Shown here piece after piece: positions 9,361 through 18,274 of a DNA stretch of 64,000 bases. Each line of letters starts with the position of its first letter. The stretch's first letter is position 1. The position numbers and the translations under genes were made by a program. Source of the DNA: Ferribacterium limneticum. GTDB lineage: Bacteria > Pseudomonadota > Gammaproteobacteria > Burkholderiales > Rhodocyclaceae. The notes under the pieces were generated by a model, which saw only the letters and a program-made list of their open reading frames with translations, was not told the origin of the DNA and did no database searches. The stretch lies in the NCBI RefSeq assembly GCF_020510625.1, contig NZ_CP075191.1, forward strand, positions 906,001 to 970,000. The letters are read 5' to 3'.

Positions 9361-9662
9361 AGCCGGTCGCTACTGCCGGTTTCGCGGAAAAACTCGCCCT
9401 CGATGACCTGATCATTGCGCGCCGATTGAGCGGCGCGCATTTGTTGCATCTGCTTGCGCAGAGCACGGGTTTTCCACCACAGCCAGCCGCCGAGCACGAG
9501 GCCGCCAACGGCGACCACGGCCAGTGCGACCAGCGAAAACATGAAGGCGAGCGTCAGAAAGGCGGCGCTCAGGATGAAGGCCAGCACCTTGGCGAGCGGA
9601 CCTTGCGGTGGCTGGCCAAACGGGGGGCGTTGCCGGGATTGCTGAGTTTGCTCGCTGTCCAT
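9351..9662 (-). CDS. Small membrane protein, function unknown
   Basis: A 103-residue protein. A Gln/Pro-rich cytoplasmic N-terminus (MDSEQTQQSRQRPPFGQPPQG) is followed by two closely spaced hydrophobic helices (about 25-42 and 44-62), then a basic amphipathic segment (WKTRALRKQMQQMRAAQ) and an acidic/hydrophilic tail. No enzyme motif is visible. It directly abuts the convergent secreted-protein gene. Its function is unknown. Confidence 0.65.
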   Translation of the reverse strand: MDSEQTQQSRQRPPFGQPPQGPLAKVLAFILSAAFLTLAFMFSLVALAVVAVGGLVLGGWLWWKTRALRKQMQQMRAAQSARNDQVIEGEFFRETGSSDRLLR

Positions 9663-9756
9663 TGCCGATCGATGGAGGGTGGAAAATGAGAGCGATTGTA
9701 GTCGACGGAAGGCGACGGTTTGTTGCGCGGCTGTCGTCTTCTTGTAACAGTCGCCG

Positions 9757-11010
9757 CTAGGTTTCCTGTTTTTCCTGACCGATATCGTTGGCCCACTGCA
9801 GGGCCTGGGTCTGTGCCCGGTTGATGGCTTTGGGGCTGAGCCCGGAAAGCTCGGCCAGTGCCTGGGTCAGTTGGCCCAGATCACCGTTTTCGCTGCTTTC
9901 GGCAATATGGAGCAGTGCCCCCAAGACGCCGCTGCCGTCGCACAGGGCATCGCGGACATTGCCGGTCAGGCCGAGCGGCGCGACGATCTCGGCGATCGGC
10001 AGGCTGACCAGCGCCGGCATCAGCGACATGATGCCGGCCATGAAAGCCTGGTCGGCCAGGGCGGTGTCACCCGGCTGCAATTCGCCGGCCAGCAACTCCA
10101 TCAAACGGCCACGGGTGGCTGCCAACAGAAGCAAGGGATTGCTGGTGCCGCTCGGTTTGCCACCGGCAAAAACCAGTAGTTGCAGCCAGCGTTGCAACTG
10201 GCGGCGGCCGAGGACGGTGATGGCATGGCCCAGCGAGGTGATTTTTTCAGTGCAGCCGGCGCCGACCGAATTGGTCATGCGCAGCAAGCTGATCGTCAGG
10301 CCGGGTTCCGGCTTGAGGGCGGCTTCGAGTTCGGCTGTGGCAGCATCGCCGAGCAACAGGCCCATCAGCTTCATCAGCGACAGTTGCGAATGGTCGAGCT
10401 TCTTGCCGGCGATGATGGTCGGTTTGGCGAAGTAGTAGCCCTGGAACAGGGTAAAGCCCAGCTTCAGGCATTGTTCCATCTGCTCGCGAGAATCGACCTT
10501 TTCGGCCAGGAGCTGCTTGCCCATTGGCTTCAGTTTCATGACCAGTTGCATCAGCTGGACACGGGACAGCGGCTGGATGTCGACCTTGACGATTTCGACC
10601 AGGGACAGCAGTTCGGCAAACTCGGGTTCGAGCTGGATGACGTCGTCGAGGGCCAGCGTAAAACCGACAGCTTTCAGTGCCTTGCAGCGCTCGATGACGG
10701 CTTCAGTCGGCGGCACGGTTTCAAGGATTTCGAGAACGACGGCGTGGCGCGGCAGCAATTCAAGCATGTCGCTGAATAGAAACTGTTCGTCGACATTGAT
10801 GAAGCCGCGGTGGCTACCGAGCGCCGCTTCGACGCCAAGTTCGGTGAAGGCGTTGGCGATGACCGTCGCCGTAGCCTGCACACCGTCGGTGACCTCGGCA
10901 AAGTTGCGGCTGCCGTTGCGGAAAAGCAGTTCGTAAGCGACCAGCCGCTGTTCGCGGTCCAGGATGGGCTGGCGCCCAAGAAAAAGCTGGTCAGCGGCTG
11001 CTTCGCTCAC
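9757..11010 (-). CDS. EAL-like/HDOD signalling protein (YuxH type)
   Basis: A 417-residue cytoplasmic protein with two domains. The N-terminal half (about 8-205) is an EAL-fold domain (FLGRQPILDREQRLVAYELL, FINVDEQFLF, LALDD, VKVDI). The canonical EAL triad is replaced by YELLFR and metal ligands look incomplete, so c-di-GMP hydrolysis is doubtful. The C-terminal half (about 205-400) is an HDOD domain (LLRMTNSVGAGCTEKITSLGHAITVLGRRQLQRWLQLLVF). Proteins of this type act as regulatory scaffolds rather than phosphodiesterases. It is transcribed away from algC's 5' end with a 9-bp gap after algC, so the two may be cotranscribed. Confidence 0.88.
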   Translation of the reverse strand: MSEAAADQLFLGRQPILDREQRLVAYELLFRNGSRNFAEVTDGVQATATVIANAFTELGVEAALGSHRGFINVDEQFLFSDMLELLPRHAVVLEILETVPPTEAVIERCKALKAVGFTLALDDVIQLEPEFAELLSLVEIVKVDIQPLSRVQLMQLVMKLKPMGKQLLAEKVDSREQMEQCLKLGFTLFQGYYFAKPTIIAGKKLDHSQLSLMKLMGLLLGDAATAELEAALKPEPGLTISLLRMTNSVGAGCTEKITSLGHAITVLGRRQLQRWLQLLVFAGGKPSGTSNPLLLLAATRGRLMELLAGELQPGDTALADQAFMAGIMSLMPALVSLPIAEIVAPLGLTGNVRDALCDGSGVLGALLHIAESSENGDLGQLTQALAELSGLSPKAINRAQTQALQWANDIGQEKQET

Positions 11011-11019
11011 GAAATCTCC

Positions 11020-12396
11020 TTAAAACGGTAGCTGAATGCCCGGCCAGGCGGCGTTCAGCGCTTGCCGGAAGTCGGCCTGGATGCGCTCCAGCGCGGCGGA
11101 ATTGTCGGCCTCGAAACGCAGCACGACAACCGGCGTGGTGTTCGACGGGCGGGCCAGGCCGAAACCGTCTTCATATTCTACGCGGACGCCGTCAATGGTG
11201 ATGATCTCCTCGGCACCGTCGAACTTGCCTTCGGCTTTCAGCTTGTCGATCAGCGCGAACGGCTCGCCTTCGGCCATCTTGATGTTCAACTCCGGGGTCG
11301 ACGGCGAATTCGGCAGGTTTTTCAGGACCGGGTTGGCATTGGCTGAGCGCGACAGAATCTCCAGCAGGCGGGCGCCGGTGTACAGGCCGTCATCGAAGCC
11401 GTACCAGCGCTCCTTGAAGAAGGTGTGGCCAGACATTTCGCCGGCCAGGGGCGCGCCGGTTTCCTTCAGCTTGGCCTTGACCAGTGCGTGGCCAGTGTTC
11501 CACATCAGCGGCACGCCGCCGTGTTGTTTGATCCACGGGGCGAGCCGGCGGGTGCATTTGACGTCATAAATGATCATGCCACCCGGCACCCGGGAGAGCA
11601 CATCGGCGGCAAACAGCATTAACTGGCGGTCGGGGTAGATGATTTCACCATCCTTGGTCACCACGCCGAGCCGGTCGCCGTCGCCGTCGAAGGCGATGCC
11701 GATTTCGGCGTCGGTTTCCTTGAGGGCCTTGATGACGTCGGCCAGGTTTTCGGGCTTCGACGGATCCGGGTGATGGTTCGGGAAGTTGCCGTCCACTTCA
11801 CAGAACAGCGGGACGATTTCGCAGCCAAGGCGCTTGAACAGTTCCGGGGCGATTACACCGGCGACGCCGTTGCCGCAATCCATGACGATCTTCATCGGGC
11901 GGGCCAGCTTGACGTCGCTGACGATCTTCTCGACGTAGGCTGGCAAAACATTGGCGCTGCGGCGCTCGCCCTTGCCATGCTTCAGGTTGCCCGATTCGGC
12001 GCGTTTCTTCAGGTCCTGAATGGCATCAAGGGCTAGCGTCGTGCCGCCGATGACCATCTTCAATCCGTTGTAGTCTGGTGGGTTGTGGCTGCCGGTGACC
12101 GAAACGCAGGAGTTGCAGCCGAGTTCGTAGGCGGCGAAGTAGGTGACCGGGGTCGGTACGCAGCCAACGTCAATCGCATCCACACCCGCGGCGCAAATGC
12201 CATCCATCAGCGCACCCGCCAGTTCGGGGCCGGAGAGTCGGCCATCACGGCCGACGGCGATGGCCGTCTGGCCCTGTTCTGCAGCCAGTGAGCCAAGCGC
12301 ATGACCAATCTGGCGGACGACATCGGCGGTCAGCGATTTGTTGACGATGCCACGAATATCGTAGGCCTTGAAAATTTCAGCGGGGAGTTGGCTCAT
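11020..12396 (-). CDS. algC: Phosphomannomutase/phosphoglucomutase
   Basis: Interconverts hexose 6-phosphates and 1-phosphates for lipopolysaccharide and exopolysaccharide precursors. The 458-residue protein is close to the ~463 residues of Pseudomonas AlgC. Motifs in order: FKAYDIRGIV at the N-terminus, the phosphoserine loop VSVTGSHNPPDYNG, the magnesium loop FDGDGDRLG, the sugar-specificity loop GEMSGH, and the phosphate-binding RPSNTTP near the C-terminus. The ATG at 12394-12396 (MSQLPAEIFKAYD) is preferred to an upstream in-frame ATG because it starts at the family's usual N-terminus. Confidence 0.93.
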   Translation of the reverse strand: MSQLPAEIFKAYDIRGIVNKSLTADVVRQIGHALGSLAAEQGQTAIAVGRDGRLSGPELAGALMDGICAAGVDAIDVGCVPTPVTYFAAYELGCNSCVSVTGSHNPPDYNGLKMVIGGTTLALDAIQDLKKRAESGNLKHGKGERRSANVLPAYVEKIVSDVKLARPMKIVMDCGNGVAGVIAPELFKRLGCEIVPLFCEVDGNFPNHHPDPSKPENLADVIKALKETDAEIGIAFDGDGDRLGVVTKDGEIIYPDRQLMLFAADVLSRVPGGMIIYDVKCTRRLAPWIKQHGGVPLMWNTGHALVKAKLKETGAPLAGEMSGHTFFKERWYGFDDGLYTGARLLEILSRSANANPVLKNLPNSPSTPELNIKMAEGEPFALIDKLKAEGKFDGAEEIITIDGVRVEYEDGFGLARPSNTTPVVVLRFEADNSAALERIQADFRQALNAAWPGIQLPF

Positions 12397-12497
12397 GGTG
12401 GTCCAGTCGAGAGGTAATTTGCGGAGAGTCGCCCAGAGTGCACGCGTTTCGTTGCATTCTGTTTGCATCGGTGGCGACTGTCCCCGATTGCACTGTT

Positions 12498-13454
12498 TTA
12501 TGACGTTTCGAAAAGAAAGAAGTGTAAGAGTCTTTGCGGCAGCCAGTCCAGATTTCCCGGAAAACTGCCGCTGACGAAGCCGACGTGGCCACCGGTTGCC
12601 GGCTGTTCCAGCCTGACGCTTGGGCTGACATCGGCAGGGCTGGGCAAGTGGCTGGCCGGCAGAAAGGGATCATTTTTCGGGTTGACCACCAATGTCGGGA
12701 TGGCGATCGATTTCAGCCATGGCTTGGCCGAGGCGCGTTCCCAATAGTCGGCAGCGCCGGCAAAACCATGGATCGGGGCAGTTACGGCATCATCAAACTG
12801 AAAAAGGTTGCTTGCCCCGTGCATTAGGACAGCATCAAAGAGGCCTGGAAACAGCCGCAGTCGGGCGGCCGAACGGGCTTTCAGGGTGTTCAGGAAATGC
12901 TGCGTGTAGATGCGGTTGAAACCGCGAGCCAGGTGATGGCCGCAGGCAGCGAGGTCGAGCGGCGGGCAGAAGGCGGCGACGCCATTAACCAGTTCGGCGG
13001 CCGAAATGCCACGTTCGCCGGCCCATTTGAGCAGTGCGTTGCCGCCCAGCGAAACGCTGGCTGCATTGATGCGGCGGTGGTCATTGCTGGCATGAAGGCG
13101 GTGGAGAATCCAGTTGATTTCCTCCGAATCGCCCGAATGGTAAGCACGTGGCCGGCGGTTCAGTTCGCCGGAACAGCCTCGGAAGTGCGGCAGGGCGAGG
13201 CGCCAGCCGGCTTGCCGGCAGGCATGGGCGGTCGAAATGGCGTAATGGCTGCGGGCACTGCCTTCCAGGCCGTGGAACAGCACCAGCTGTGGTGCATCGG
13301 CCGGGCCGTCGAGATGATCGACGTCGATGAAATCGCCATCCGGCGTCTCCCAGCGTTCTCGGCGTAGCTCGATCGGCTGCGGCTTGATCAGCAAAGGCCA
13401 CAGGGTTTGCGCCTGGCCGCCGGGCAGCCAGCTCGGCGCTTTGTAGGGGTTCAA
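12498..13454 (-). CDS. Alpha/beta hydrolase of the YheT family
   Basis: A 318-residue serine hydrolase fold. The oxyanion stretch is LVLFHGLEGSARSHY, the nucleophile elbow is SVSLGGNALLKW (Ser in S-x-S-L-G-G), and the acid and His lie in VVNPKNDPFLPASHLP and GGHVGFV. This matches the YheT/ABHD1-3 family, which acts on lipid or short acyl esters; the native substrate in bacteria is not established. It overlaps the upstream NTF2-like gene by 4 bp and belongs to a waaF-NTF2-hydrolase operon. Confidence 0.87.
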   Translation of the reverse strand: MNPYKAPSWLPGGQAQTLWPLLIKPQPIELRRERWETPDGDFIDVDHLDGPADAPQLVLFHGLEGSARSHYAISTAHACRQAGWRLALPHFRGCSGELNRRPRAYHSGDSEEINWILHRLHASNDHRRINAASVSLGGNALLKWAGERGISAAELVNGVAAFCPPLDLAACGHHLARGFNRIYTQHFLNTLKARSAARLRLFPGLFDAVLMHGASNLFQFDDAVTAPIHGFAGAADYWERASAKPWLKSIAIPTLVVNPKNDPFLPASHLPSPADVSPSVRLEQPATGGHVGFVSGSFPGNLDWLPQRLLHFFLFETS

Positions 13455-13882
13455 TGCAGGGTGTGCGGCACGGCTTCAGCCATCGCCTGATGGCCATCGT
13501 CTGCCGCCGAAGCGTGCCGGCTGACCATCCGCCAGCCGTGGGCGCCGCGCACATAAACGTGGGTGACGTGGAGCGGGCCGTGCGGGCTGGGGTCGTCGCC
13601 GACGAACAGGACTTCGGTCAGGTGGTGGATGGCCATTACCGTGCCTTGCCAGTGGGTGACCGCTTCCGGCTGAACGCGCAGGCGCGCGTTGGCAAAGATG
13701 CTGCGCCAGCTTTCCCGGATCGGCGCTTCGCCCTGCAGGCGAACGCCGGTGGGGTGTACGCAGAGGGTTTCCTCATCCTCGGCCCAGACCAGCATCAACA
13801 GATCGGCATCGCCGTGGGTGATGGCTTCGTAAAAGGCATGCTCGACGTCGTCAGGAGAGGCGAAGTTGGCGGGTTTGCTCAT
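13451..13882 (-). CDS. NTF2-like (SnoaL/ketosteroid isomerase-type) protein
   Basis: A 143-residue protein with the alpha+beta-barrel pattern of the NTF2-like superfamily: DVEHAFYEAITHGDADLLMLVWAEDEE at the N-terminus, CVHPTG, a central VMAIHHLTEVLFVG strand, and the closing strand HVTHVYVRGAHGWRMVSRHAS. Such small domains can be enzymes or scaffolds, and the sequence does not tell which. The ATG at 13880-13882 overlaps the end of waaF by 4 bp and the 3' end overlaps the hydrolase gene by 4 bp, so it is co-translated with both. Confidence 0.8.
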   Translation of the reverse strand: MSKPANFASPDDVEHAFYEAITHGDADLLMLVWAEDEETLCVHPTGVRLQGEAPIRESWRSIFANARLRVQPEAVTHWQGTVMAIHHLTEVLFVGDDPSPHGPLHVTHVYVRGAHGWRMVSRHASAADDGHQAMAEAVPHTLH

Positions 13883-14889
13883 CGCGAGATCCATTTCTGG
13901 CAGGCGGCGAAAACCTGTTCGGGGAACAGTTTGTTCAGGCAGTCGAGGTGGCCAAGCGGACATTCACGCTTGAAGCAGGGGCTGCAGTCTAGTTGCAGGC
14001 TGAGGATGTCAGCCTTGTCGGAGAGCGGTGGCGTGAAGCCTGGTGACGATGAGCCGTAGAGCGCGACGATCGGCCGGTCGAGCGCGGCGGCGACGTGCAT
14101 CAGGCCGGAGTCATTGCAGACGACCAGCTCGGCTAGGGCGAGCAAATCGACCGCTTGGGCCAGCGAGGTGGCGCCGCACAGGTTGCGGCACAGGCCGGGG
14201 GCGAGTTGCGAGATTTCCTCGGCGACGGCATGGTCCTTCGGCGAACCGAAGAGCCAGATGGCGCAGCCCTGTTCGGCCAGTTGTCTGGCCAGCGTGGCGA
14301 AATGGGTGGCTGGCCAGCGCTTGGCCGGGCCATATTCGGCGCCGGGGCAGAAGGCGACGACGCGCGCCGGGCGCTCAAGGCCGAGTTCGGCCTGTGTTTT
14401 TGCCTGATCGGCTGCAGTCGAGCGAATCCTGGGATAGGGAATCGGTTTGGGCTGTGACGCACCCGGTCGTTCAGCCAGTTGCGTAAAGCGCTCAAGCATC
14501 AGCGGCAGCGCCTGCTTGTCTAGCGTGTGGCGAACGTTGATCAGGCCATAGCGCGATTCACCGGTGAAGCCGATGCGCTGTGGAATGCCGGCCATCCAGG
14601 GCACTAGCGCCGATTTCAGCGAATTGGGCAGGACATAAACGGCGTCGTAATGCCGGGCGGCCAGTTCGCGGGCCAGTCGCCAGCGAGCTTTCAGGGATAG
14701 CTGGCCGTGGCCGAACGGGCTGTCGACGACATCGCTGATTTCATCCATCCGTTGCAGGACGGGGGCTACCCAGCGCGGGGCAAGGGCGTCGAGTTGCAAG
14801 CCGGGATGTTTGGCCTGCAACCGCGCGAACAGCGGTTGCGCCATGATGGTGTCGCCGATCCAGGAAGGGGCGACGATGAGGGCTTTCAT
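13879..14889 (-). CDS. waaF: ADP-heptose:LPS heptosyltransferase II
   Basis: Adds the second heptose to the inner core of lipopolysaccharide at the cytoplasmic face of the inner membrane. The 336-residue GT9 protein begins with the WaaF-type KALIVAPSWIGDTIMAQPLF. It then has the acceptor-side signature GIPQRIGFTGESRYGLIN, the donor-side VVAFCPGAEYGPAKRWP (heptose phosphate binding) and the C-terminal LVVCNDSGLMHVAAAL motif. The Cys-rich end CSPCFKRECPLGH is also typical. It is first in the waaF-NTF2-hydrolase run. Confidence 0.93.
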   Translation of the reverse strand: MKALIVAPSWIGDTIMAQPLFARLQAKHPGLQLDALAPRWVAPVLQRMDEISDVVDSPFGHGQLSLKARWRLARELAARHYDAVYVLPNSLKSALVPWMAGIPQRIGFTGESRYGLINVRHTLDKQALPLMLERFTQLAERPGASQPKPIPYPRIRSTAADQAKTQAELGLERPARVVAFCPGAEYGPAKRWPATHFATLARQLAEQGCAIWLFGSPKDHAVAEEISQLAPGLCRNLCGATSLAQAVDLLALAELVVCNDSGLMHVAAALDRPIVALYGSSSPGFTPPLSDKADILSLQLDCSPCFKRECPLGHLDCLNKLFPEQVFAACQKWISR

Positions 14890-14892
14890 GAG

Positions 14893-14965
14893 AGCAGTTA
14901 TTAGTCGCTAGCCACTAGTTGTCAGCAGATCCTGCTAGCGACTAACGACCAGCAACTACTGACTA
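14893..14965. repeat. Degenerate heptad-repeat intergenic element
   Basis: The stretch reads as about ten degenerate 7-mers (TAGTCGC, TAGCCAC, TAGTTGT, CAGCAGA, TCCTGCT, AGCGACT, AACGACC, AGCAACT, ACTGACT, AGTGATG). Its two halves are inverted: TTAGTCGCTAG (14901-14911) pairs with CTAGCGACTAA. A related stretch sits at about 21456-21571. It fills the gap between waaF and the zinc-finger gene. Confidence 0.6.
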
Positions 14966-15151
14966 GTGATGCCCCTTGGGCGCTTCGCCCTTGAAGACGT
15001 ACTTGGTGGAGCAGTACGGGCAGGTGACTTCGCCGGTCTTCAGGACATCGAGGAAGACTCGCGGGTGCTGGCTCCACAGCGCGACGTTCGGCGTCGGGCA
15101 GTGCAGCGGCAGGTCGTGGGCGGTGATTTCAACAGCTTTGTTGTCGGACAT
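14963..15151 (-). CDS. Zinc-finger domain protein (NDUFS6-like)
   Basis: A 62-residue protein with a zinc-ribbon pattern: LPLHCPTPN, SQHPRVFLDV and CPYCSTKYVFKG. This arrangement (Cys/His followed by CPYC and a YVL/YVF end) is the small zinc-finger family related to the complex I accessory subunit NDUFS6. The ATG at 15149-15151 follows an AGGGAGATAAC ribosome-binding region. It is 14 bp downstream of ilvE and the two are commonly adjacent in betaproteobacteria. The bacterial role is not established. Confidence 0.82.
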   Translation of the reverse strand: MSDNKAVEITAHDLPLHCPTPNVALWSQHPRVFLDVLKTGEVTCPYCSTKYVFKGEAPKGHH

Positions 15152-15165
15152 CGTTATCTCCCTGA

Positions 15166-16086
15166 TTAGACGGTGGCCAGCCAGTCGGCGTGCGCAGCGG
15201 AGCGGCCATAAACCACGTCGAAATACTTTTCCTGCAGCGCCTTGGTGATCGGGCCACGACGGCCGACACCGATCTGGCGGTTGTCGAGTTCGCGGATCGG
15301 CGTCACTTCGGCGGCGGTGCCGGTGAAGAAGGCTTCGTCGGCGCAATAGACTTCGTCGCGGGTGATGCGCTTTTCGATGACTTCGATGCCCATTTCGCCG
15401 GCCAACTGGATGACGGTGGCGCGGGTGATGCCTTCGAGGCAGGCGGTCAGGTCCGGCGTGTACAGCTTGCCGTTGCGGACGATGAAGATATTTTCGCCGG
15501 CGCCTTCGCAGACGTAACCTTCCGGATCGAGGAGCAGGGCTTCGTCGTAGCCGTCACCGGTGGCCTCGTTGTTGGCGAGGATGGAGTTCATGTAGTTGCC
15601 CGACGCCTTGGCGCGTACCATGGTGATATTCACGTGGTGACGGGTGTAGGACGAGGTCTTGATGCGGATGCCGCGTTCCATGCCTTCTTCACCGAGGTAA
15701 GCACCCCACGGCCAGGCGGCGATGATGACGTGCACCTTGGCACCCTTCGGCGAAACGCCCATCTTTTCCGAGCCGTAGAAGGCCAGCGGACGTAGGTAGC
15801 CGGATTCGAGCTTGTTGGCGCGGATCACTTCCTTCTGGGCTTCGTTCAGTTCTTCGGCCGAGAAAGGCATTTGCATCTGGAAGATGTGAGCCGAGCGGAA
15901 CAGGCGCTCGGTGTGCTCCTTCAGGCGGAAAATCGCTGTGCCGCGTTCGGTCTTGTAGGCACGGACACCCTCGAAGACACCCATGCCGTAGTGCAGGGAG
16001 TGCGTCAGGACGTGGGTGGTGGCTTCGCGCCAGGGCACCAGTTTTCCGTCTTGCCAAATAAAGCCGTCGCGATCCGACATGGACAT
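15166..16086 (-). CDS. ilvE: Branched-chain amino acid aminotransferase
   Basis: Transfers amino groups between Leu/Ile/Val and 2-oxoglutarate as the last step of branched-chain synthesis. A 306-residue class IV PLP enzyme. Visible: HSLHYGMGVFEGVRAY near the N-terminus, the PLP lysine in RAKASGNYMNS (about residue 161), the cofactor-phosphate loop EGAGENIFI, and CLEGITRATVI and FFTGTAAEVTPI near the C-terminus. Two nearby Met codons (residues 1 and 3) are both possible starts. Length and motifs match E. coli IlvE. Confidence 0.95.
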   Translation of the reverse strand: MSMSDRDGFIWQDGKLVPWREATTHVLTHSLHYGMGVFEGVRAYKTERGTAIFRLKEHTERLFRSAHIFQMQMPFSAEELNEAQKEVIRANKLESGYLRPLAFYGSEKMGVSPKGAKVHVIIAAWPWGAYLGEEGMERGIRIKTSSYTRHHVNITMVRAKASGNYMNSILANNEATGDGYDEALLLDPEGYVCEGAGENIFIVRNGKLYTPDLTACLEGITRATVIQLAGEMGIEVIEKRITRDEVYCADEAFFTGTAAEVTPIRELDNRQIGVGRRGPITKALQEKYFDVVYGRSAAHADWLATV

Positions 16087-16169
16087 GTTCGATTCTCCGT
16101 GTTGCGCCTGTAAAAGCCCATAATTCTAGCCGAAATCAGCGGGTAAAATAGCGCTTTTGCCGTTTGAAC

Positions 16170-16625
16170 ATGAGCATGATCTGGAAACCACATGTCACCG
16201 TTGCCGCTGTCGTGCAGCGCGACGGAAAATTCCTGCTGGTCGAGGAAGAAACCGATGCCGGGCTGGCCTTCAACCAGCCAGCCGGGCATCTTGAAGAGGG
16301 TGAGTCGCTGCTTGATGCCGTGGTCCGCGAGGCGCTCGAAGAAACGGCCTACCACTTCAAGCCGACCCATCTGATCGGGGTCTATAACTGGACCCATCCG
16401 ACCAAGGAAGATACGACCTACCTGCGCTTCGCTTTTGGCGGGGAACTGCGCGGCTACGAGGCCGGTCGCCCGCTGGATGATGGCATCGTCGCCGCCCGCT
16501 GGCTGACGCTGGACGAGGTCAGGGCTACGCAGGCGCGTCACCGCAGCCCGTTGATCCTGCGTTGCATCGAAGATCTGATAGCCGGCAAGCGTTGTCCGCT
16601 CGACCTGTTGGTTCATTACGACTGA
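16170..16625 (+). CDS. nudJ: Nudix hydrolase, NudJ-like
   Basis: A 151-residue Nudix pyrophosphatase. The Nudix box is complete apart from one position: GHLEEGESLLDAVVREALEE then TA where the consensus has TG. The catalytic glutamates of REALEE are present. NudJ-type enzymes hydrolyse HMP-PP and nucleoside di/triphosphates; neighbouring mnmA is a frequent partner in proteobacteria. ATG at 16170 is used; a TTG 6 bp upstream and an ATG 6 bp downstream are alternatives. The stop overlaps the next start (TGATG). Confidence 0.88.
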   Translation: MSMIWKPHVTVAAVVQRDGKFLLVEEETDAGLAFNQPAGHLEEGESLLDAVVREALEETAYHFKPTHLIGVYNWTHPTKEDTTYLRFAFGGELRGYEAGRPLDDGIVAARWLTLDEVRATQARHRSPLILRCIEDLIAGKRCPLDLLVHYD

Positions 16626-17179
16626 TGCGTCATTGGTGGGCCGCGTTGCTGCTCGGGCTGGCCGGCTTCGCCATTGCCGATGAAAGCGTGCGCGTCTGCC
16701 ATGGCTATGGCTGCCTGGTACAAACGCGGATTCGGTACACCGAAGGCCAGCTCGGGCAGGTTCGCCGCATGCTGTTTGCGGCAGTCGATGCGGCTTCGGA
16801 ACGGAAGATTCTGGGCGAGGCGGTCGGTCGTTTGTACGGCTGGGCGGGCGAGCAGTCGGAAATTCATGGTGACCGGGGCGGCAACTACGCGGATGACAAC
16901 GCGTCGGGCAAAATGGATTGCATTGATCATTCGACCTCGACAACGCGCCTGCTGCGCCTGCTGACGGCGCGTGGCTATTTGCGCTGGCATCGCGTGCTGG
17001 AGCCGGAGGCCCGGAATTTTGCCGGTTTGATCCCGGTGCATTGGTCGGCGGTGATCGAGGAAAAAACAAATGGCGAGCCGGCGCTCTTCGTCGTCGATAG
17101 CTGGTTCGTTGATAATGGACAGCCAGCGGTGATTTTGCCGCTGGATGAATGGAAGAAAGGGGCTGGGCCCGATGTCTAA
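16625..17179 (+). CDS. Exported protein with cysteine-hydrolase-like pattern, function unknown
   Basis: A 184-residue protein with a short signal peptide ([18 protein letters not shown]). The mature part has two cysteines close together (VCHGYGCLV) and a pattern that could be a Cys-His-Asp site: [14 protein letters not shown], then [10 protein letters not shown], then [11 protein letters not shown]. This resembles papain/transglutaminase-like folds, but I infer it only from spacing. Start overlaps the Nudix stop by one base, and its 3' end overlaps mnmA by 8 bp, so it is the middle gene of a tight nudJ-X-mnmA operon. No known family is recognised with certainty. Confidence 0.7.
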   Translation: MRHWWAALLLGLAGFAIADESVRVCHGYGCLVQTRIRYTEGQLGQVRRMLFAAVDAASERKILGEAVGRLYGWAGEQSEIHGDRGGNYADDNASGKMDCIDHSTSTTRLLRLLTARGYLRWHRVLEPEARNFAGLIPVHWSAVIEEKTNGEPALFVVDSWFVDNGQPAVILPLDEWKKGAGPDV

Positions 17180-18269
17180 GAAAACCGTGGTGGTCGGCTT
17201 GTCCGGCGGCGTTGATTCCTCAGTCGCGGCGCTGTTGCTGAAGCAGCAGGGCTGGAACGTGATCGGCCTGTTCATGAAGAACTGGGAGGATGACGACACC
17301 GAGGAGTACTGCTCGTCACGCCAGGATCTGATTGATGTGATGAGTGTGGCCGACCGGATCGGCATCGATGTCGAGGTGGTCAATTTCGCGGCCGAATACC
17401 GCGAGCGGGTCTTTGCCGAATTCCTCAGCGAATACCAGGCCGGTCGGACGCCGAATCCCGACATCCTGTGCAATTCGGAAATCAAGTTCAAGGCTTTCCT
17501 CGATCACGCCATGCAGCTAGGGGCCGAGAAAATCGCCACCGGGCACTACGCCGGCGTCCGCGAATTCGATGGCAAATTCCAGTTGTTGAAGGCCGAGGAC
17601 GGCACCAAGGACCAGAGCTATTTTCTCTATCGCCTGAATCAGGCGCAGTTGTCGAAGACGCTGTTTCCGCTGGCCGATATTTACAAGCGTGACGTGCGCA
17701 AGATCGCCGAGGCGGAAGGCCTGCACGTGGCGGCCAAGAAGGATTCGACCGGCATCTGCTTCATCGGCGAGCGGCCGTTCAAGGATTTTCTGTCACGTTA
17801 CCTGCCGCCCAAGAAAGGCGAAATCCGCCGTCTTGACGATGGCAAGGTGCTCGGCGAGCACGATGGTCTGATGTATCACACGCTGGGCCAGCGCAAGGGC
17901 TTGCATATTGGCGGCCTGAAGGAAAAGGGCCAGCAGGGCGGCGGTGACCACGATGCCTGGTTTGTCGCCGGCAAGGATATGGACAAGAACGTGCTCTATG
18001 TTGTGCAGGGGCACGATCACCCGGCCTTGCTCAGGGAGGCTTTGATTGCCGAACAATTGAGCTGGGTGTCCGGCCAGATGCCGCATACGCACTGGGTTTA
18101 TACGGCCAAACCGCGCTACCGGACTTCTGATCAGCCCTGCGAAGTCGAGCGGGTCGATGCCGAGAGTTGCGAAATTCGTTTTGCCGAGCCGCAATGGGCG
18201 CTGACACCGGGGCAGTCGGTCGTGCTCTACGAGAGCCGCGTCTGCCTGGGCGGCGGCATTATTCGCTGA
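17172..18269 (+). CDS. mnmA: tRNA-specific 2-thiouridylase
   Basis: Thiolates U34 in the wobble position of tRNA-Glu, -Gln and -Lys using sulfur relayed from IscS/Tus. The 365-residue protein has the N-terminal PP-loop [15 protein letters not shown], the first catalytic cysteine in [12 protein letters not shown], the second in [12 protein letters not shown], and the C-terminal beta-barrel ending [16 protein letters not shown]. The ATG at 17172 overlaps the upstream gene by 8 bp and gives the normal N-terminus [13 protein letters not shown]. Confidence 0.95.
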   Translation: MSKKTVVVGLSGGVDSSVAALLLKQQGWNVIGLFMKNWEDDDTEEYCSSRQDLIDVMSVADRIGIDVEVVNFAAEYRERVFAEFLSEYQAGRTPNPDILCNSEIKFKAFLDHAMQLGAEKIATGHYAGVREFDGKFQLLKAEDGTKDQSYFLYRLNQAQLSKTLFPLADIYKRDVRKIAEAEGLHVAAKKDSTGICFIGERPFKDFLSRYLPPKKGEIRRLDDGKVLGEHDGLMYHTLGQRKGLHIGGLKEKGQQGGGDHDAWFVAGKDMDKNVLYVVQGHDHPALLREALIAEQLSWVSGQMPHTHWVYTAKPRYRTSDQPCEVERVDAESCEIRFAEPQWALTPGQSVVLYESRVCLGGGIIR

Positions 18270-18274
18270 GCCGC

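Noticed and set aside
9757..11010. Calling the EAL-like/HDOD protein an active c-di-GMP phosphodiesterase
   Set aside because: The EAL triad is YELLFR and metal ligands appear incomplete.
16005..17069. Long minus-strand frame opposite nudJ and its neighbour
   Set aside because: Composition is that of an antisense shadow, and three well-supported genes occupy the other strand.
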